A DNA stretch of 64,000 nt from Flaccisagitta enflata. Lineage: Eukaryota > Chaetognatha > Sagittoidea > Aphragmophora. The position numbers and the translations under genes are program-made. The stretch lies in the NCBI GenBank assembly GCA_965153355.1, contig OZ231126.1:100316001-100380000 (forward strand). The letters run 5' to 3'. Below the pieces are notes generated by a model. The model was not told where the DNA came from and did not search any database. It saw only the letters and a list, made by a program, of their open reading frames with translations. Positions 34,836-48,200 of the stretch are shown here, one piece after another; the stretch's first letter is position 1, and each line of letters starts with the position of its first letter.

Positions 34836-35040
34836 TTTTTAGTCGCGTGCTACGCAACTTCACCCTGCCTATTCGGTCCATCAGTCTGTCCGTCGGCCCG
34901 ACACATTTTGATTTTTTTTGTTTGTTTTGTTTTTTTGGCAGGCTTTGGCCTCACAATACCTGCCCTGATGACGAAGTGACCTCAAATGCGGCCCCTGCCC
35001 ACCCGCACGCAACTAGGGTAACCGTCTATTCAGACTTGTT
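34836..35040. mobile_element. MITE-like element, family M, copy 10
   Basis: It begins TTTTTAGTCGCGTGCTACGC and ends CTGCCCACCCGCACGCAACT then AGGGTAACCGTCTATTCAGA. It is the reverse-orientation counterpart of copy 3 at 3408-3648. Confidence 0.65.
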
Positions 35041-35212
35041 TTTAGTCGAGTGCACGCGACTTGATAACCCGCTTTGTCGCTCCGTCTGTCACCGTTAGCT
35101 TTTTCGGCGTTTGCAGGCAGTTTTTGCAGTATTGCTCCTGCTCAAATGTTTGGGTTAGCCTTTTCTCGCCCCTGGCCACCCGCACGCGACCTCGGTAGTC
35201 GTGCAGACGATC
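35041..35212. mobile_element. MITE-like element, family M, copy 11
   Basis: It directly abuts copy 10: TTTTTAGTCGAGTGCACGCG at the start, CTGGCCACCCGCACGCGACC then TCGGTAGTCGTGCAGACG at the end. Three copies in one orientation within 600 bp suggest insertion into, or tandem duplication of, the family. Confidence 0.65.
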
Positions 35213-35254
35213 TAGATTCATTCTAGTGCATAGGCATGGATACGATTATTACAG

Positions 35255-35505
35255 TCAACACGCACACAAATGCGCGCACACATGCACATGGGCACACACA
35301 TGCACACGCACGTACGCACACACATGCGCACGCACCTGTGCACGAACATGCACACACACGTGCGCACACACATGTACACGCACGTGCGCACATGCTCACG
35401 CACATGCACACATGCACACGCACGTGCACACACACACATGTGCACACATACGCAAACACATGCACAAACATACGCACACACACACACACACACACGCACA
35501 CATGC
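35255..35505. repeat. (CA)n/(CGCACA)n compound microsatellite
   Basis: CACACATGCACACGCACGTGCGCACA-like alternation over about 250 bp. Alternating purine-pyrimidine sequence of this length can adopt Z-DNA; this is inference. Confidence 0.93.
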
Positions 35506-35794
35506 GGCATGCTCTTTTTTTTTTCTTTTTTTTTTTGGTCCTTCATTAATTATCGCAGTAAGGCAGTCACATTTTCGGGGGAAGTTCTTCAACAGTGATA
35601 GTAACAATCATCTACAGTTGCGTCTGAGCGTTCCACTATGACCAGCTTGTTATCTTTCTTTTCGGCAAAGAAAACAGTCATACAAAAAGCGCGAAGATGC
35701 ATCTTTTGGTAATTGTCGTCCAAACGCTGCAAAACGAGAAAAAATGTTTGTAAACATTCTAAGGTCGGATTTTCATAGGAATCAGGTTAGGGTG

Positions 35795-37811
35795 CAGCAG
35801 ACACCCAGCAGACACCTTCTACAAAGTTGGGGATGTGTCCAGCAGACACCCAGCGGACACCTAATACTTAATTTGTAACGACTCTATAAAAGTCTAGCAG
35901 ACACCTACTACTAAGTTGGGGATGGGTCCAGCAGACACCCAGCAGACACCTTCTACTAATGTGGGGATTGGTCTAGCAGACACCCAGCAGACACCTTCTA
36001 CTAAGTTGGGGATAGGTCCAGCAGGCACCCAGCAGACACCTACTACTAAGTTGGGGATGGGTCCAGCAGACACCCAGCAGACACCGTCTACTAATGAGGG
36101 GATTGGTCCAGCAGACACCCAGCAGACACCTACTACTAAGTTGGGGATGGGTCCAGCAGACACCCAGCAGACACCTTCTACTAATGTGGGGATTGGTTCA
36201 GCAGACACCCAGCAGACACCTTCTACTAATGTGCGGATGGGTTAAACAGGCACACATCAGACACCTTCTACTAATGTGGGGATTGGTCCAGCAGACACCT
36301 AATACTTAACTCTGTACTGACTCTAAATATGTCTAGCAGGCACCTACTACTAATGTGGGGATGTGTCCAGCAGACACCCAGCAGACACCTTCTACAAAGT
36401 TGGGGATGGGTCCAGCAGACACCCAGCAGACACCTAATACTTAACTTGTAACAACTCTATAAAAGTCTAGCAGACACCTACTACTAAGTTGGGGATGGGT
36501 CCAGCAGACACCCAGCAGACACCTTCTACTAATGTGGGGATTGGTCTAGCAGACACCCAGCAGACACCTTCTACTAAGTTGGGGATAGGTCCAGCAGGCA
36601 CCCAGCAGACACCTACTACTAAGTTGGGGATGGGTCCAGCAGACACCCAGCAGACACCGTCTACTAATGAGGGGATTGGTCCAGCAGACACCCAGCAGAC
36701 ACCTACTACTAAGTTGGGGATGGGTCCAGCAGACACCCAGCAGACACCTTCTACTAATGTGGGGATTGGTTCAGCAGACACCCAGCAGACACCTTCTACT
36801 AATGTGCGGATGGGTTAAACAGGCACACATCAGACACCTTCTACTAATGTGGGGATTGGTCCAGCAGACACCCGGCAGACACCTAATACTTAACTTTGTA
36901 CTGACTCTAAATATGTCTAGCAGGCACCTACTACTAATGTGGGGATGTGTCCAGCAGACACCCAGCAGACACCTTCTACAAAGTTGGGGATGGGTCCAGC
37001 AGACACCCAGCAGACACCTAATACTTAACTTGTAACAACTCTATAAAAGTCTAGCAGACACCTACTACTAAGTTGGGGATGGGTCCAGCAGACACCCAGC
37101 AGACACCTTCTACTAATGTGGGGATTGGTTCAGCAGACACCCAGCAGACACTTTCTACTAATGTGCGGATGGGTTAAACAGGCACACATCAGACACCTTC
37201 TACTAATGTGGGGATTGGTCTAGCAGACACCCAGCAGACACCTTCTACTAAGTTGGGGATAGGTCCAGCAGGCACCCAGCAGACACCTACTACTAAGTTG
37301 GGGATGGGTCCAGCAGACACCCAGCAGACACCGTCTACTAATGAGGGGATTGGTCCAGCAGACACCCAGCAGACACCTACTACTAAGTTGGGGATGGGTC
37401 CAGCAGACACCTAGCAGACACCTACTACTAATGTGGGGATTTGTTCAGCAGACACCCAGCAGACACCTTCTACAAATGTGCGGATGGGTTAAACAGGCAC
37501 ACATCAGACACCTTCTACTAATGTGGGGATTGGTCCAGCAGACACCCAGCAGACACCTTCTACAAATGTGGGGATGGGTTAAACAGGCACACATCAGACA
37601 CCTTCTACTAATGTGGGGATTGGTCCAGCAGACACCCAGCAGACACCTAATACTTAACTTTGTACTGACTCTAAACATGTCTAGCAGGCGCCTACTACTA
37701 ATGTGGGGATGTGTCCAGCAGACACCCAGCAGACTCCTTCTACAAAGTTGGGGATGGGTCCGGCAGACACCCAGCAGACACCTAATACTTAACTTGTAAC
37801 GACTCTAAATA
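35795..37811 (+). repeat. Satellite B array, left arm segment 3
   Basis: Units of 45 bp with TGGGGATTGGTCCAGCAGAC, GTTGGGGATGGGTCCAGCAG and the GTGCGGATGGGTTAAACAGG variant. A block of about 573 bp is repeated almost exactly (35894-36320 and 36467-36893), showing recent segmental duplication inside the arm. Confidence 0.96.
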
Positions 37812-38541
37812 GTCGCAAAAGCGTTAGATGGTCAGCGGTACCCGTTGCCCCTATGTGAGTGTATGATGGTGTGAGGTAGTTAGAGGGGCAGCGGCCCCGA
37901 AGGGGCCGATGACCTATGCTGTTTTTATTTGAGCTTCAAAGCTTGAATCAGGGGCTGGAGGCTGGCATATGAGCCTTGCAGCTGGGATTTGAGCCTTGGG
38001 GCTGGGAATAGAGCCTCGAGCTGATATTTGAGCTTCAAGGCTGGGATTTGAGCTTTGAGGCTAGAATTTGGGCCTCGAGGCTGGGATTTGAGCCTGGAGA
38101 CTGGGATTTGAGCCTGGTGACTGGGATTTGAGCCTCGTGACTGGGATTTGAGCCTCGTGACTGAGATTTGAGTCCCATGACTGGGATTTGAGCTTTGAGG
38201 CCTGGGTTTGAGCCATGAGGCTGGGATTTGAGCCTCACGGCTGAGATTTGAGTCTCGAGGCAGGATATGAGCCTCAGGGCTAGATTTTGGGCCTATTGGC
38301 TGGAATTTGGGCCTCAAGGCTAGAATTTGGACCTCAAGGCTAGAATTTGGATCTCTGGGGTGAAACATAGGCCTTACAGCTAGAATTTGGGCCTCGGGAT
38401 TAGAATTTGGGCCTCGGGACTAGAATTTGGGCCTTGAAGCTGGGGGGGGGGGTACGGACGGACGTAGGAGGAGGAGAAGGAGAAATTTCTGCATATGTGA
38501 AAGCATAGGTCATCGGCCCCTTTGGGGCCGCTGCCCAAAAA
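37812..38541. mobile_element. F-family element, copy F2, inserted in satellite B
   Basis: The left end TCGCAAAAGCGTTAGATGGT then CAGCGGTACCC matches, in reverse, the right end of F1. The inner blocks GGCAGCGGCCCCGAAGGGGC and its reverse at 38510-38534 flank a 20-bp minisatellite (37925-38450; unit like CTGGGATTTGAGCCTCGAGG). Unlike F1, F3 and F4 the minisatellite runs in one orientation only. The right outer arm is missing: satellite resumes right after CTGCCCAAAAAGT. Confidence 0.65.
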
Positions 38542-38745
38542 GTCCAGCAGACACCTACTACTAAGTTGGGGATGGGTCCAGCAGACACCCAGCAGACACC
38601 TTCTACTAATGAGGGGATTGGTCCAGCAGACACCCAGCAGACACCTACTACTAAGTTGGGGATGGGTCCAGCAGACACCCAGCAGACACCGTCTACTAAT
38701 GAGGGGATTGGTCCAGCAGACACCCAGCAGACACCTAATACCTAA
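38542..38745 (+). repeat. Satellite B array, inner end of left arm
   Basis: Four to five units, ending in CACCTAATACCTAATAATAC where the satellite gives way to the loop. Confidence 0.95.
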
Positions 38746-39198
38746 TAATACCTAATAATAGTTGTTGGCAATGTGGACAGGCCTGTAGGGTTCAGAGTTT
38801 AAGAGACCTTTAAGGATGAATAAAGGGGAGGAACATCATACATACCGTATTTCTTGTTAAAATAGAACATTGTTATTTCAAACCTGCACTTAGCGCCCCC
38901 TATTCACTTATGTCTAATTAATAATTAATGAAATTCACACTTTTTGACAATTTTTCTTGTCATTCAAATCAGTAAATCACTTAAAAAGAGAATATTTTGT
39001 TGTATTGCATCTTATTCTCTTATGGTTTTTTCCAAAAATATTTATTTCCAACAAATGATTTATTTGAAAAATCACTCTTATCATTAGCTAGTTTTTTCAT
39101 GACAAAAAAGGGGGGAGGCAATAATAAGAGGGGGGGCGATAAATGCAAGAAATACAGTAAGCAACTTTTACTATCACAGTCCTGCTTATTAGATCAAG

Positions 39199-39289
<91 letters not shown>

Positions 39290-39295
39290 AGAGAG
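38746..39295. other. Central loop of element B
   Basis: This is the only unique sequence between the two opposed arms. It is AT-rich with G runs (AAAAAGGGGGGAGGCA, GAGGGGGGGCGA) and ends in a (GA)n tract at 39202-39295. The ORFs here are short and unconvincing. If the element ever carried a transposase gene it is no longer present. Confidence 0.7.
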
Positions 39296-42200
39296 CACCA
39301 ATCCCCAACTTAGTAGTAGATGTCAGCTGGGTGTCTGCTGGAAAAATCCCCACAATAGTAGAAGGTGCCTGCTAGACAAAATCAGAGTCAGTACAAAGTT
39401 AAGTATTAGGTGTCTGCTGGACCAATCCCCACATTAGTAGAAGGTGTCTGATGTGTGCCTGTTTAACCCATCCGCACATTAGTAGTAGGTGTCTGCTGGG
39501 TGTCTGCTGAACTAATCCCCACATTAGTAGGTGTCTGCTGGGTGTCTGCTGGACCCATCCCCTCATTAGTAGGTTTCTGCTGGATGTCTGCTGGACCCAT
39601 CCCCAACTTAGTAGTAGGTGTCTGCTGGGTGTCTGCTGGACCAATCCCCTCATTAGTAGAAGGTGTCTGCTGGGTGTCTGCTGGACCCATCCCCAACTTA
39701 GTAGTAGGTGTCTGCTGTGTGCCTGCTGGACCCATCCCCAACTTAGTAGAAGGTGTCTGCTGGGTGTCTGCTGGACCAATCCCCACATTAGTAGAAAGTG
39801 TCTGCTGGGTGTCTGCTGGACCCATCCCCAACTTAGTAGTAGGTGTCTGCTTGACATTTATAGAGTCGTTACAAGTTAAGTATTAGGTGTCTGCTGGGTG
39901 TCTGCTGGACCAATCCCCACATTAGTAGAAGGTGTCTGATGTGTGCCTGTTTAACCCATCCGCACATTTATAGAAGGTCTCTGCTGGGTGTCTGCTGAAA
40001 CAATCCCCACATTAGTAGAAGGTGTCTGCTGGGTGTCTGCTGGACCAATCCCCACATTAGTAGAAAGTGTCTGCTGGGTGTCTGCTGGACCCATCCCCAA
40101 CTTAGTAGTAGGTGTCTGCTTGACATTTATAGAGTCGTTACAAGTTAAGTATTAGGTGTCTGCTAGGTGTCTGCTAGACCCATCCCCAACTTTGTAGAAG
40201 GTGGCTGCTGGATGTCTGCTGGACACATCCCCACATTAGCAGAAGGTGCCTTCTAGACATATTTAGCATCAGTACAAAGTTAAGTATTAGGTGTCCGCTA
40301 GACTTTTATAGAGTTGTTACAAGTTAAGTATTAGGTGTCTGCTGGGTGTCTGCTGGACCAATCCCAAACTTTGTAGAAGGTGTCTGCTGGGTGTCTGCTG
40401 GACACATCCCCACATTAGTAGTAGGTGCCTGCTAGACATATTTAGAGTCAGTACAAAGTTAAGTATTAGGTGTCTGCTGGGTGTCTGCTGGACCAATCCC
40501 CACATTAGTAGAAGGTGTCTGATGTGTGCCTGTTTAACCCATCTGCACATTAGTAGAAGGTGTCTGCTGGGTGTCTGCTGAACCAATCCCCACATTAGTA
40601 GAAGGTGTCTGCTGGGTGTCTGCTGGACCCATCCCCAACTTAGTAGTAGGTGTCTGCTGGGTGTCTGCTGGACCAATCCCCTCATTAGTAGACTGTGTCT
40701 GCTGGGTGTCTGCTGGACCCATCCCCAACTTAGTAGTAGGTGTCTGCTGGGTGCCTGCTGGATTTATCCCCAACTTAGTAGAAGGTGTCCGCTGGGTGTC
40801 TGCTAGACCAATCCCCACATTAGTAGAAGGTGTCTGCTGGGTGTCTGCCGGACCCATCCCCAACTTTGTAGAAGGTGTCTTCTGGGTGTCTGCTGGACAC
40901 ATCCCCACATTAGTAGTAGGTGCCTGACATTTTTAGAGTCAGTACAAAGTTAAGTTTTAGGTGTCTGTGGGTTCTGGACCAGTCCCCACATTAGTAGAAG
41001 GTGTCTGATGTGTGCCTGTTTAACCCATCCGCACATTTGTAGAAGGTCTCTGCTGGGTGTCTGCTGAACCAATCCCCACATTAGTAGAAGGTGTCTGCTT
41101 GGTGTCTGCTGGACCCATCCCCAACTTAGTAGTAGGTGTCTGCTGGGTGTCTGCTGGACCAATCCCCTCATTAGTAGACGGTGTCTGCTGGGTGTCTGCT
41201 GGACCCATCCCCACCCTTCCCCCTTAGTAGTAGGTGTCTGCTTGGTGCCTGCTGACCCATCCCCAACTTAGTAGAAGGTGTCTGCTTGGTGTCTGCTGTG
41301 ACCAACTTCACAATAGCAGAAGGTGTCTGCTGGGTGTCTACTGACCCATCCCCAACTTAGTAGTAGGTGCCCGTTAGACTTTTATAGAGTCGTTACATGT
41401 TAAGTATTAGGTGTTTGCTGGGTGTCTGCTGCATCCAACCTCAACTTTGTATGAAGGTGTTCGCTGGTGTCTGCTGAGACACATCCTCACATTAGTATTA
41501 GAGCTCTGCTAGACGTATCTACAGAGACAGTAATGAGTTAAGTATTAGGTGTCTGCTGGGTGTCTGCTGGACCAATCCCCACATTAGTAGAAGGTGTCTG
41601 ATGTTAGCCTGTTTAACCCATCCGCACATTAGTAGAAGGTGTCTGCTTGGTGTCTGCTGAACCAATCCCCACATTAGTAGAAGGTGTCTGCTTGGTGTCT
41701 GCTGGACCCATCCCCAACTTAGTAGTAGGTGTCTGCTGGGTGTCTGCTGGTCCAATCCCCACATTAGTAGAAGGTGCCTGCTAGATATTTATAGAGTCAG
41801 TACAGCGCTAAGTACTAGGTGTCTGCTGGGTGTCTGCTGGATCCATCCCCAACATAGTAGTAGGTGTCTGCTGGGTGTCTGCTGGTCCAATCCCCACGTT
41901 AGTAGAAGGTGCCTGCTAGACCTTCATAGTCAGTACAACGTTAAGTATTTGGTGTCTGCTCGGTGTCTGCTGGACCCATCCCCAAATTAGTAGATGGTGC
42001 CTGCTAGACATTCATTGTCAGTACAATGTTAAGTATTTGGTGTCTGCTGGGTGTCTGCTGGATCCATCCCCAACTTAGTAGTAGGTGTCTGCTGGGTGTC
42101 TGCTGGATCCATCCCCAACTTAGTAGTAGGTGTCTGCTGGGTGTCTGCTGGTCCAATCCCCACATTAGTAAAAGGTGCCTGCTAGACATTTATAGAGTCA

Positions 42201-45200
42201 GTACAGCGCTTAGTACTAGGTGTCTGCTGGGTGTCTGCTGGATCCATCCACAACATAGTAGTAGGTGTCTGCTGGGTGTCTGCTGGTCCAATCCCCACAT
42301 TAGTCGAAGGTGCCTGCTAGACATTCATAGTCAGTACAACGTTAAGTATTTGGTGTCTGCTGGGTGTCTGCTGGACCCATCCCCAAATTAGTAGTAGGTG
42401 TCTGCTGGGTGTCTGCTGGACCCATCCCCAAATTAGTAGAAGGTGACTGCTAGATATTCATAGTCGGTACAGCGTTAAGTATTTGGTGTCTGCTGGGTGT
42501 CTGCTGGATCCATCCCCAACTTAAGAGTAGGTGTCTGCTGGGTGTCTGCTGGATCCATTTCCAACTTAGTAGCAGGTGTCTGCTGGGTGTCTGCTGGTCC
42601 AATCCCCACATTAGTAGAAGGTGCCTGCTAGACATTTATAGTGTCAGTACAGCGCTAAGTACTAGGTGTCTGCTGGGTGTCTGCTGGATCCATCCCCAAC
42701 ATAGTAGTAGGTGTCTGCTGGGTGTCTGCTGAACCAATCCCCACATTAGTAGAAGGTGTCTGCTGGGTGTCTGCTGGACCCATCCCCAACTTAATAGTAG
42801 GTGTCTGCTGGGTGTCTGCTGGTCCAATCCCCACATTAGTAGAAGGTGCCTGCTAGATATTTATAGAGTCAGTACAGCGCTAAGTACTAGCTGTCTGCTG
42901 GGTGTCTGCTGGATCCATCCCCAACATAGTAGTAGGTGTCTGCTGGGTGTCTGCTGGTACAATCCCCACATTAGTAGAAGGTGCCTGCTAGACATTTATA
43001 GAGTCAGTACAGCGCTAAGTACAAGGTGTCTGCTGGGTGTCTGCTGGATCCATCCCCAACTTAGTAGTAGGTGTCTGCTGGGTGTCTGCTGGTACAATCC
43101 CCAAATAGTAGAAGGTGCCTGCTAGACATTTATAAAGTCAGTACATCGCTAAGTACTAGGTGTCTGATGGGTGTCTCTGAATCCATCCCAACATAGTAAA
43201 AGGTGTCTGCTGGGTGTCTGCTGGTCCAATCCCACATTAGTAGAAGGTGCCTGCTAGACATTCATAGTCAGTACAACGCTAAGTACTAGGTGTCTGCTGG
43301 GTGTCTGCTGGACCCATCCCCAAATTAGTAGTAGGTGTCTGCTGGGTGTCTGCTGGACCCATCCCCAAATTAGTAGAAGGTGCCTGCTAGATATTCATAG
43401 TCAGTACAACGTTAAGTATTTGGTGTCTGCTGGGTGTCTGCTGGATCCATCCCCAACTTAGTAGTAGGTGTCTGCTGGGTGTCTGCTGGATCCATCCCCA
43501 ACTTAGTAGTAGGTGTCTGCTGGGTGTCTGCTGGTCCAATCCCCACATTAGTAGAAGGTGCCTGCTAGACATTTATAGAGTCAGTACAGCGCGCAACATA
43601 GTACCAGGTGTCGGCTTGGTGTCTGCTGGATCCATCCCCAATACAGTAGCAGGTGCCTGCTGGGTGTCTGCTGGTCCAATCCCCACATTGGTAGAAGGTG
43701 CCTGCTAACCATTCATAGTCAGTACAACGTTAAGTATTTGGTGTCTACTGGGTGTCTGCTGGACCCATCCCCAACTTAGCAGTAAGTGTCTGCTGGGTGT
43801 CTGCTGAGTCCATCCCCAACTTAGTAGAAGGTGACTGCTAGACATTCATAGTCAGTACAACGTTAAGTATTTGGTGTCTGCTGGGTGTCTGCTGGATCCA
43901 TCTCCAACTTAGTAGTAGGTGTCTGCTGGGTGTCTGCTGGATCCATCCCCAACTTAGTAGTAGGTGTCTGCTGGGTGTCTGCTGGAACAATCCCCACATT
44001 AGTAGAAGGTGCCTGCTAGATATTTGAGAGTTGCACAGCGCCAGCTGTGTGCCTGCTGGTGTCTCATGATCCATCCCAATATAGTAGTAGGTGCCTGCTG
44101 GGTGTCTGCTGGTCCAATCTCACATTAGTAGAAGGTGCCTGCCAGACATTCATAGTCAGTACAACGTTAAGTATTTGGTGTCTGCTGGGTGTCTGCTGGA
44201 CCCATCCCCAAATTAGTAGTAGGTGTCTGCTGGGTGTCTGCTGGACCCATCCTCAAATTAGTAGAAGGTGCCTGCTAGATATTCAGTCGTACAACGTTGC
44301 TATTTGGTGTCTGCTGGGTGTCTGCTGACCCATCCCCAACTTAGGACAGTAGGTCTGCTGGGTGTCTGCTGGACCTATCCCCAACTCAGAAGGTGTCTCC
44401 CGGGTGTCTGCTGGACCAATCCTCACATTAGTAGAAGGTGTCTGCTGCGTTCAAGGGATTCATCCCCAACCTAGTAGTAGGTGTCTGCTGTGTCTGCTGG
44501 ACCCATCCCCTAACCAGTAGTGTAGGTGTCTGCTGGGTGTCTGCTGGTACAATCCCCACATTAGTAGAAGGTGCCTGCTCGACATTTATAGAGTCAGTAC
44601 AGCGCTAAGTACTAGGTGTCTGATGGGTGTCAGCTGGATCCATCCCCAACATAGTAGTAGGTGTCTGCTGGGTGTCTGCTGGTCCAATCCCCACATTAGT
44701 AGAAGGTGCCTGCTAGACATTCATAGTCAGTACAACGTTAAGTATTTGGTGTCTGCTGGGTGTCTGCTGGACCCATCCCCAAATTAGTAGTACGTGTCTG
44801 CTGGGTGTCTGCTGGACCCATCCCCAAATTAGTAGAAGGTGCCTGCTAGATATTGATAGTCAGTACAACGTTAAGTATTTGGTGTCTGCTGGGTGTCTGC
44901 TGGATCCATCCCCAACTTAGTAGTAGGTGTCTGCTTGGTGTCTGCTGGATCCATCCCCAACTTAGTAGTAGGTGTCTGCAGGGTGTCTGCTGGTCCCATC
45001 CCCACATTAGTAGAAGGTGCCTGCTAGACATTTATAGAGTCAGTACAGCGCTAAGTACTAGGTGTCTGATGGGTGTCTTCTGGATCCATCCCCAACATAG
45101 TAGTAGGTGTCTGCTGGGTGTCTGCTGGTCCAATCCCCACATTAGTAGAAGGTGCCTGCTAGACATATTTAGAGTCAGTACAAAGTTAAGTATTAGGTGT

Positions 45201-48200
45201 CTGCTGGGTATCTGCTGGACCAATCCCCACATTAGTAGAAGGTGTCTGATGTGTGCCTTTTTAACCCATCTGCACATTAGTAGAAGGTGTCTGCTGGGTG
45301 TCTGCTGAACCAATCCCCACATTAGTAGAAGGTGTCTGCTGGGTGTCTGCTGGACCCATCCCCAACTTAGTAGTAGGTGTCTGCTGGGTGTCTGCTGGAC
45401 CAATCCCCTCATTAGTAGACTGTGTCTGCTGGGTGTCTGCTGGACCCATCCCCAACTTAGTAGTAGGTGTCTGCTGGGTGCCTGCTGGATTTATCCCCAA
45501 CTTAGTAGAAGGTGTCCGCTGGGTGTCTGCTAGACCAATCCCCACATTAGTAGAAGGTGTCTGCTGGGTGTCTGCCGGACCCATCCCCAACTTTGTAGAA
45601 GGTGTCTGCTGGGTGTCTGCTGGACACATCCCCACATTAGTAGTAGGTGCCTGCTAGACATTTTTAGAGTCAGTACAAAGTTAAGTATTAGGTGTCTGCT
45701 GGGTGTCTGCTGGACCAGTCCCCACATTAGTAGAAGGTGTCTGATGTGTGCCTGTTTAACCCATCCGCACATTTGTAGAAGGTCTCTGCTGGGTGTCTGC
45801 TGAACCAATCCCCACATTAGTAGGAGGTGTCTGCTTGGTGTCTGCTGGACCCATCCCCAACTTAGTAGTAGGTGTCTGCTGGGTGTCTGCTGGACCAATC
45901 CCCTCATCAGTAGACGGTGTCTGCTGGGTGTCTGCTGGGTGTCTGCTGACCTTCCTAACTTAGTAGTAGGTGTCTGCTGGGTGCCCAAGCTGACCTATCC
46001 CCAACTTAGTAGAAGGTGTCTGCTTGCGTCTGCTAGACCAATCCCCGCTGTACAGTAGGCGTGGTCTGCTGGGTGTCTGCTGACCCATCCCCAACTTAGT
46101 AGTAGGTGTCTGCTAGACTTTTATAGAGTTGTTACAAGTTAAGTATTAGGTGTTTGCTGGGTGTCTGCTGGACCCATCCCCAACTTTGTAGAAGGTGTCT
46201 GCTGGGTGTCTGCTGGACACATCCCCACATTAGTAGTAGGTGCCTGCTAGACGTATTCAGAGACAGTACAGAGTTAAGTATTAGGTGTCTGCTGGGTGTC
46301 TGCTGGACCAATCCCCACATTAGTAGAAGGTGTCTGATGTTAGCCTGTTTAACCCATCCGCACATTAGTAGAAGGTGTCTGCTTGGTGTCTGCTGAACCA
46401 ATCCCCACATTAGTAGAAGGTGTCTGCTTGGTGTCTGCTGGACCCATCCCCAACTTAGTAGTAGGTGTCTGCTGGGTGTCTGCTGGTCCAATCCCCACAT
46501 TAGTAGAAGGTGCCTGCTAGATATTTATAGAGCTGGTTGAAGTCAGCTGGCTAAAGTCTACAGGTTTAAGTCTGCTAGGTCTCTGCTTGATCCATCCTCA
46601 ACATAGTAGTAGGTGTCTCCAAGGTGTCTGCTGGTCCAATCCCCACGTTAGTAGAAGGTGCCTTTACATCTCTCATAGTCAGTACAACGTTGGGCATTTG
46701 GTGTCTGCTCGTGTCTGCTGGACCCATGCATCCCCAAACTAGCAGATGGTGCCTGCTGGGGATATCTGGTCATTAGCAATGTTACATTTGGTGTCTGCTG
46801 GGTGTCTGCTGGATCCATCCCCAACTTAGTAGTAGGTGTCTGCTGGGTGTCTGTTGATCCATCCCCACCCTAGTAGTAGGTGTCTGCTGGGTGTCTGCTG
46901 GCCCAATCCCTGCGATTAGTAAAAGGTGCTCACAGGACATTTATAGTCAGTACAGCTTAGTACTAGTAAGTCTGCTGGGTGTCTGCTGGATCCATCCCCA
47001 AAGGCAGTAGGTGTCTGCTATGTCTGCTTTTGTCCAATCACATTAGTCGAAGGTGCTCACATACATAGTCAGTACAACGTTAAGTATTTGGTGTCTGCTG
47101 GGTGTCTGCTGGACCCATCCCCAAATTAGTAGTAGGTGTCTGCTGGGTGTCTGCTGGACCCATCCCCAAATTAGTAGAAGGTGACTGCTAGATATTCATA
47201 GTCGGTACAGCGTTAAGTATTTGGTGTCTGCTGGGTGTCTGCTGGATCCATCCCCAACTTAAGAGTAGGTGTCTGCTGGGTGTCTGCTGGATCCATCCCC
47301 AACTTAGTAGCAGGTGTCTGCTGGGTGTCTGCTGGTCCAATCCCCACATTAGTAGAAGGTGCCTGCTAGACTTTTATAGTGTCAGTACAGCGCTAAGTAC
47401 TAGGTGTCTGCTGGGTGTCTGCTGGATCCATCCCCAACATAGTAGTAGGTGTCTGCTGGGTGTCTGCTGAACCAATCCCCACATTGGTAGAAGGTGTCTG
47501 CTGGGTGTCTGCTGGACCCATCCCCAACTTAATAGTAGGTGTCTGCTGGGTGTCTGCTGGTCCAATCCCCACATTAGTAGAAGGTGCCTGCTAGATATTT
47601 ATATAGTCAGTACAGCGCTAAGTACTAGCTGTCTGCTGGGTGTCTGCTGGATCCATCCCCAACATAGTAGCAGGTGTCTGCTGGGTGTCTGCTGGTACAA
47701 TCCCCACATTAGTAGAAGGTGCCTGCTAGACATTTATAGAGTCAGTACAGCGCTAAGTACAAGGTGTCTGCTGGGTGTCTGCTGGATCCATCCCCAACTT
47801 AGTAGTAGGTGTCTGCTGGGTGTCTGCTGGTACAATCCCCACATTAGTAGAAGGTGCCTGCTAGACATTTATAAAGTCAGTACATCGCTAAGTACTAGGT
47901 GTCTGATGGGTGTCTGCTGGATCCATCCCCAACATAGTAGTAGGTGTCTGCTGGGTGTCTGCTGGTCCAATCCCCACATTAGTAGAAGGTGCCTGCTAGA
48001 CATTCATAGTCAGTACAACGTTAAGTATTTGGTGTCTGCTGGGTGTCTGCTGGACCCATCCCCAAATTAGTAGTAGGTGTCTGCTGGGTGTCTGCTGGAC
48101 CCATCCCCAAATTAGTAGAAGGTGCCTGCTAGATATTCATAGTCAGTACAACGTTAAGTATTTGGTGTCTGCTGGGTGTCTGCTGGATCCATCCCCAACT

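Larger units (their letters stand above)
33529..35794. mobile_element. 2.27-kb insertion in satellite B
   Basis: Unique sequence interrupts a satellite unit between TGTCCAGC and CAGCAGACACCC. CAGC is present on both sides (33525-33528 and 35795-35798), compatible with a 4-bp target duplication. The termini CACGGTGGCG and the reverse of TTAGGGTG share only CAC at the extreme end, so a TIR is not proven. It carries a GA tract, three family-M copies and a CA/CG-rich tract. The 33936-34620 part holds degenerate GAGAGCAAAAGC repeats and unique sequence without a supported gene. Confidence 0.55.
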
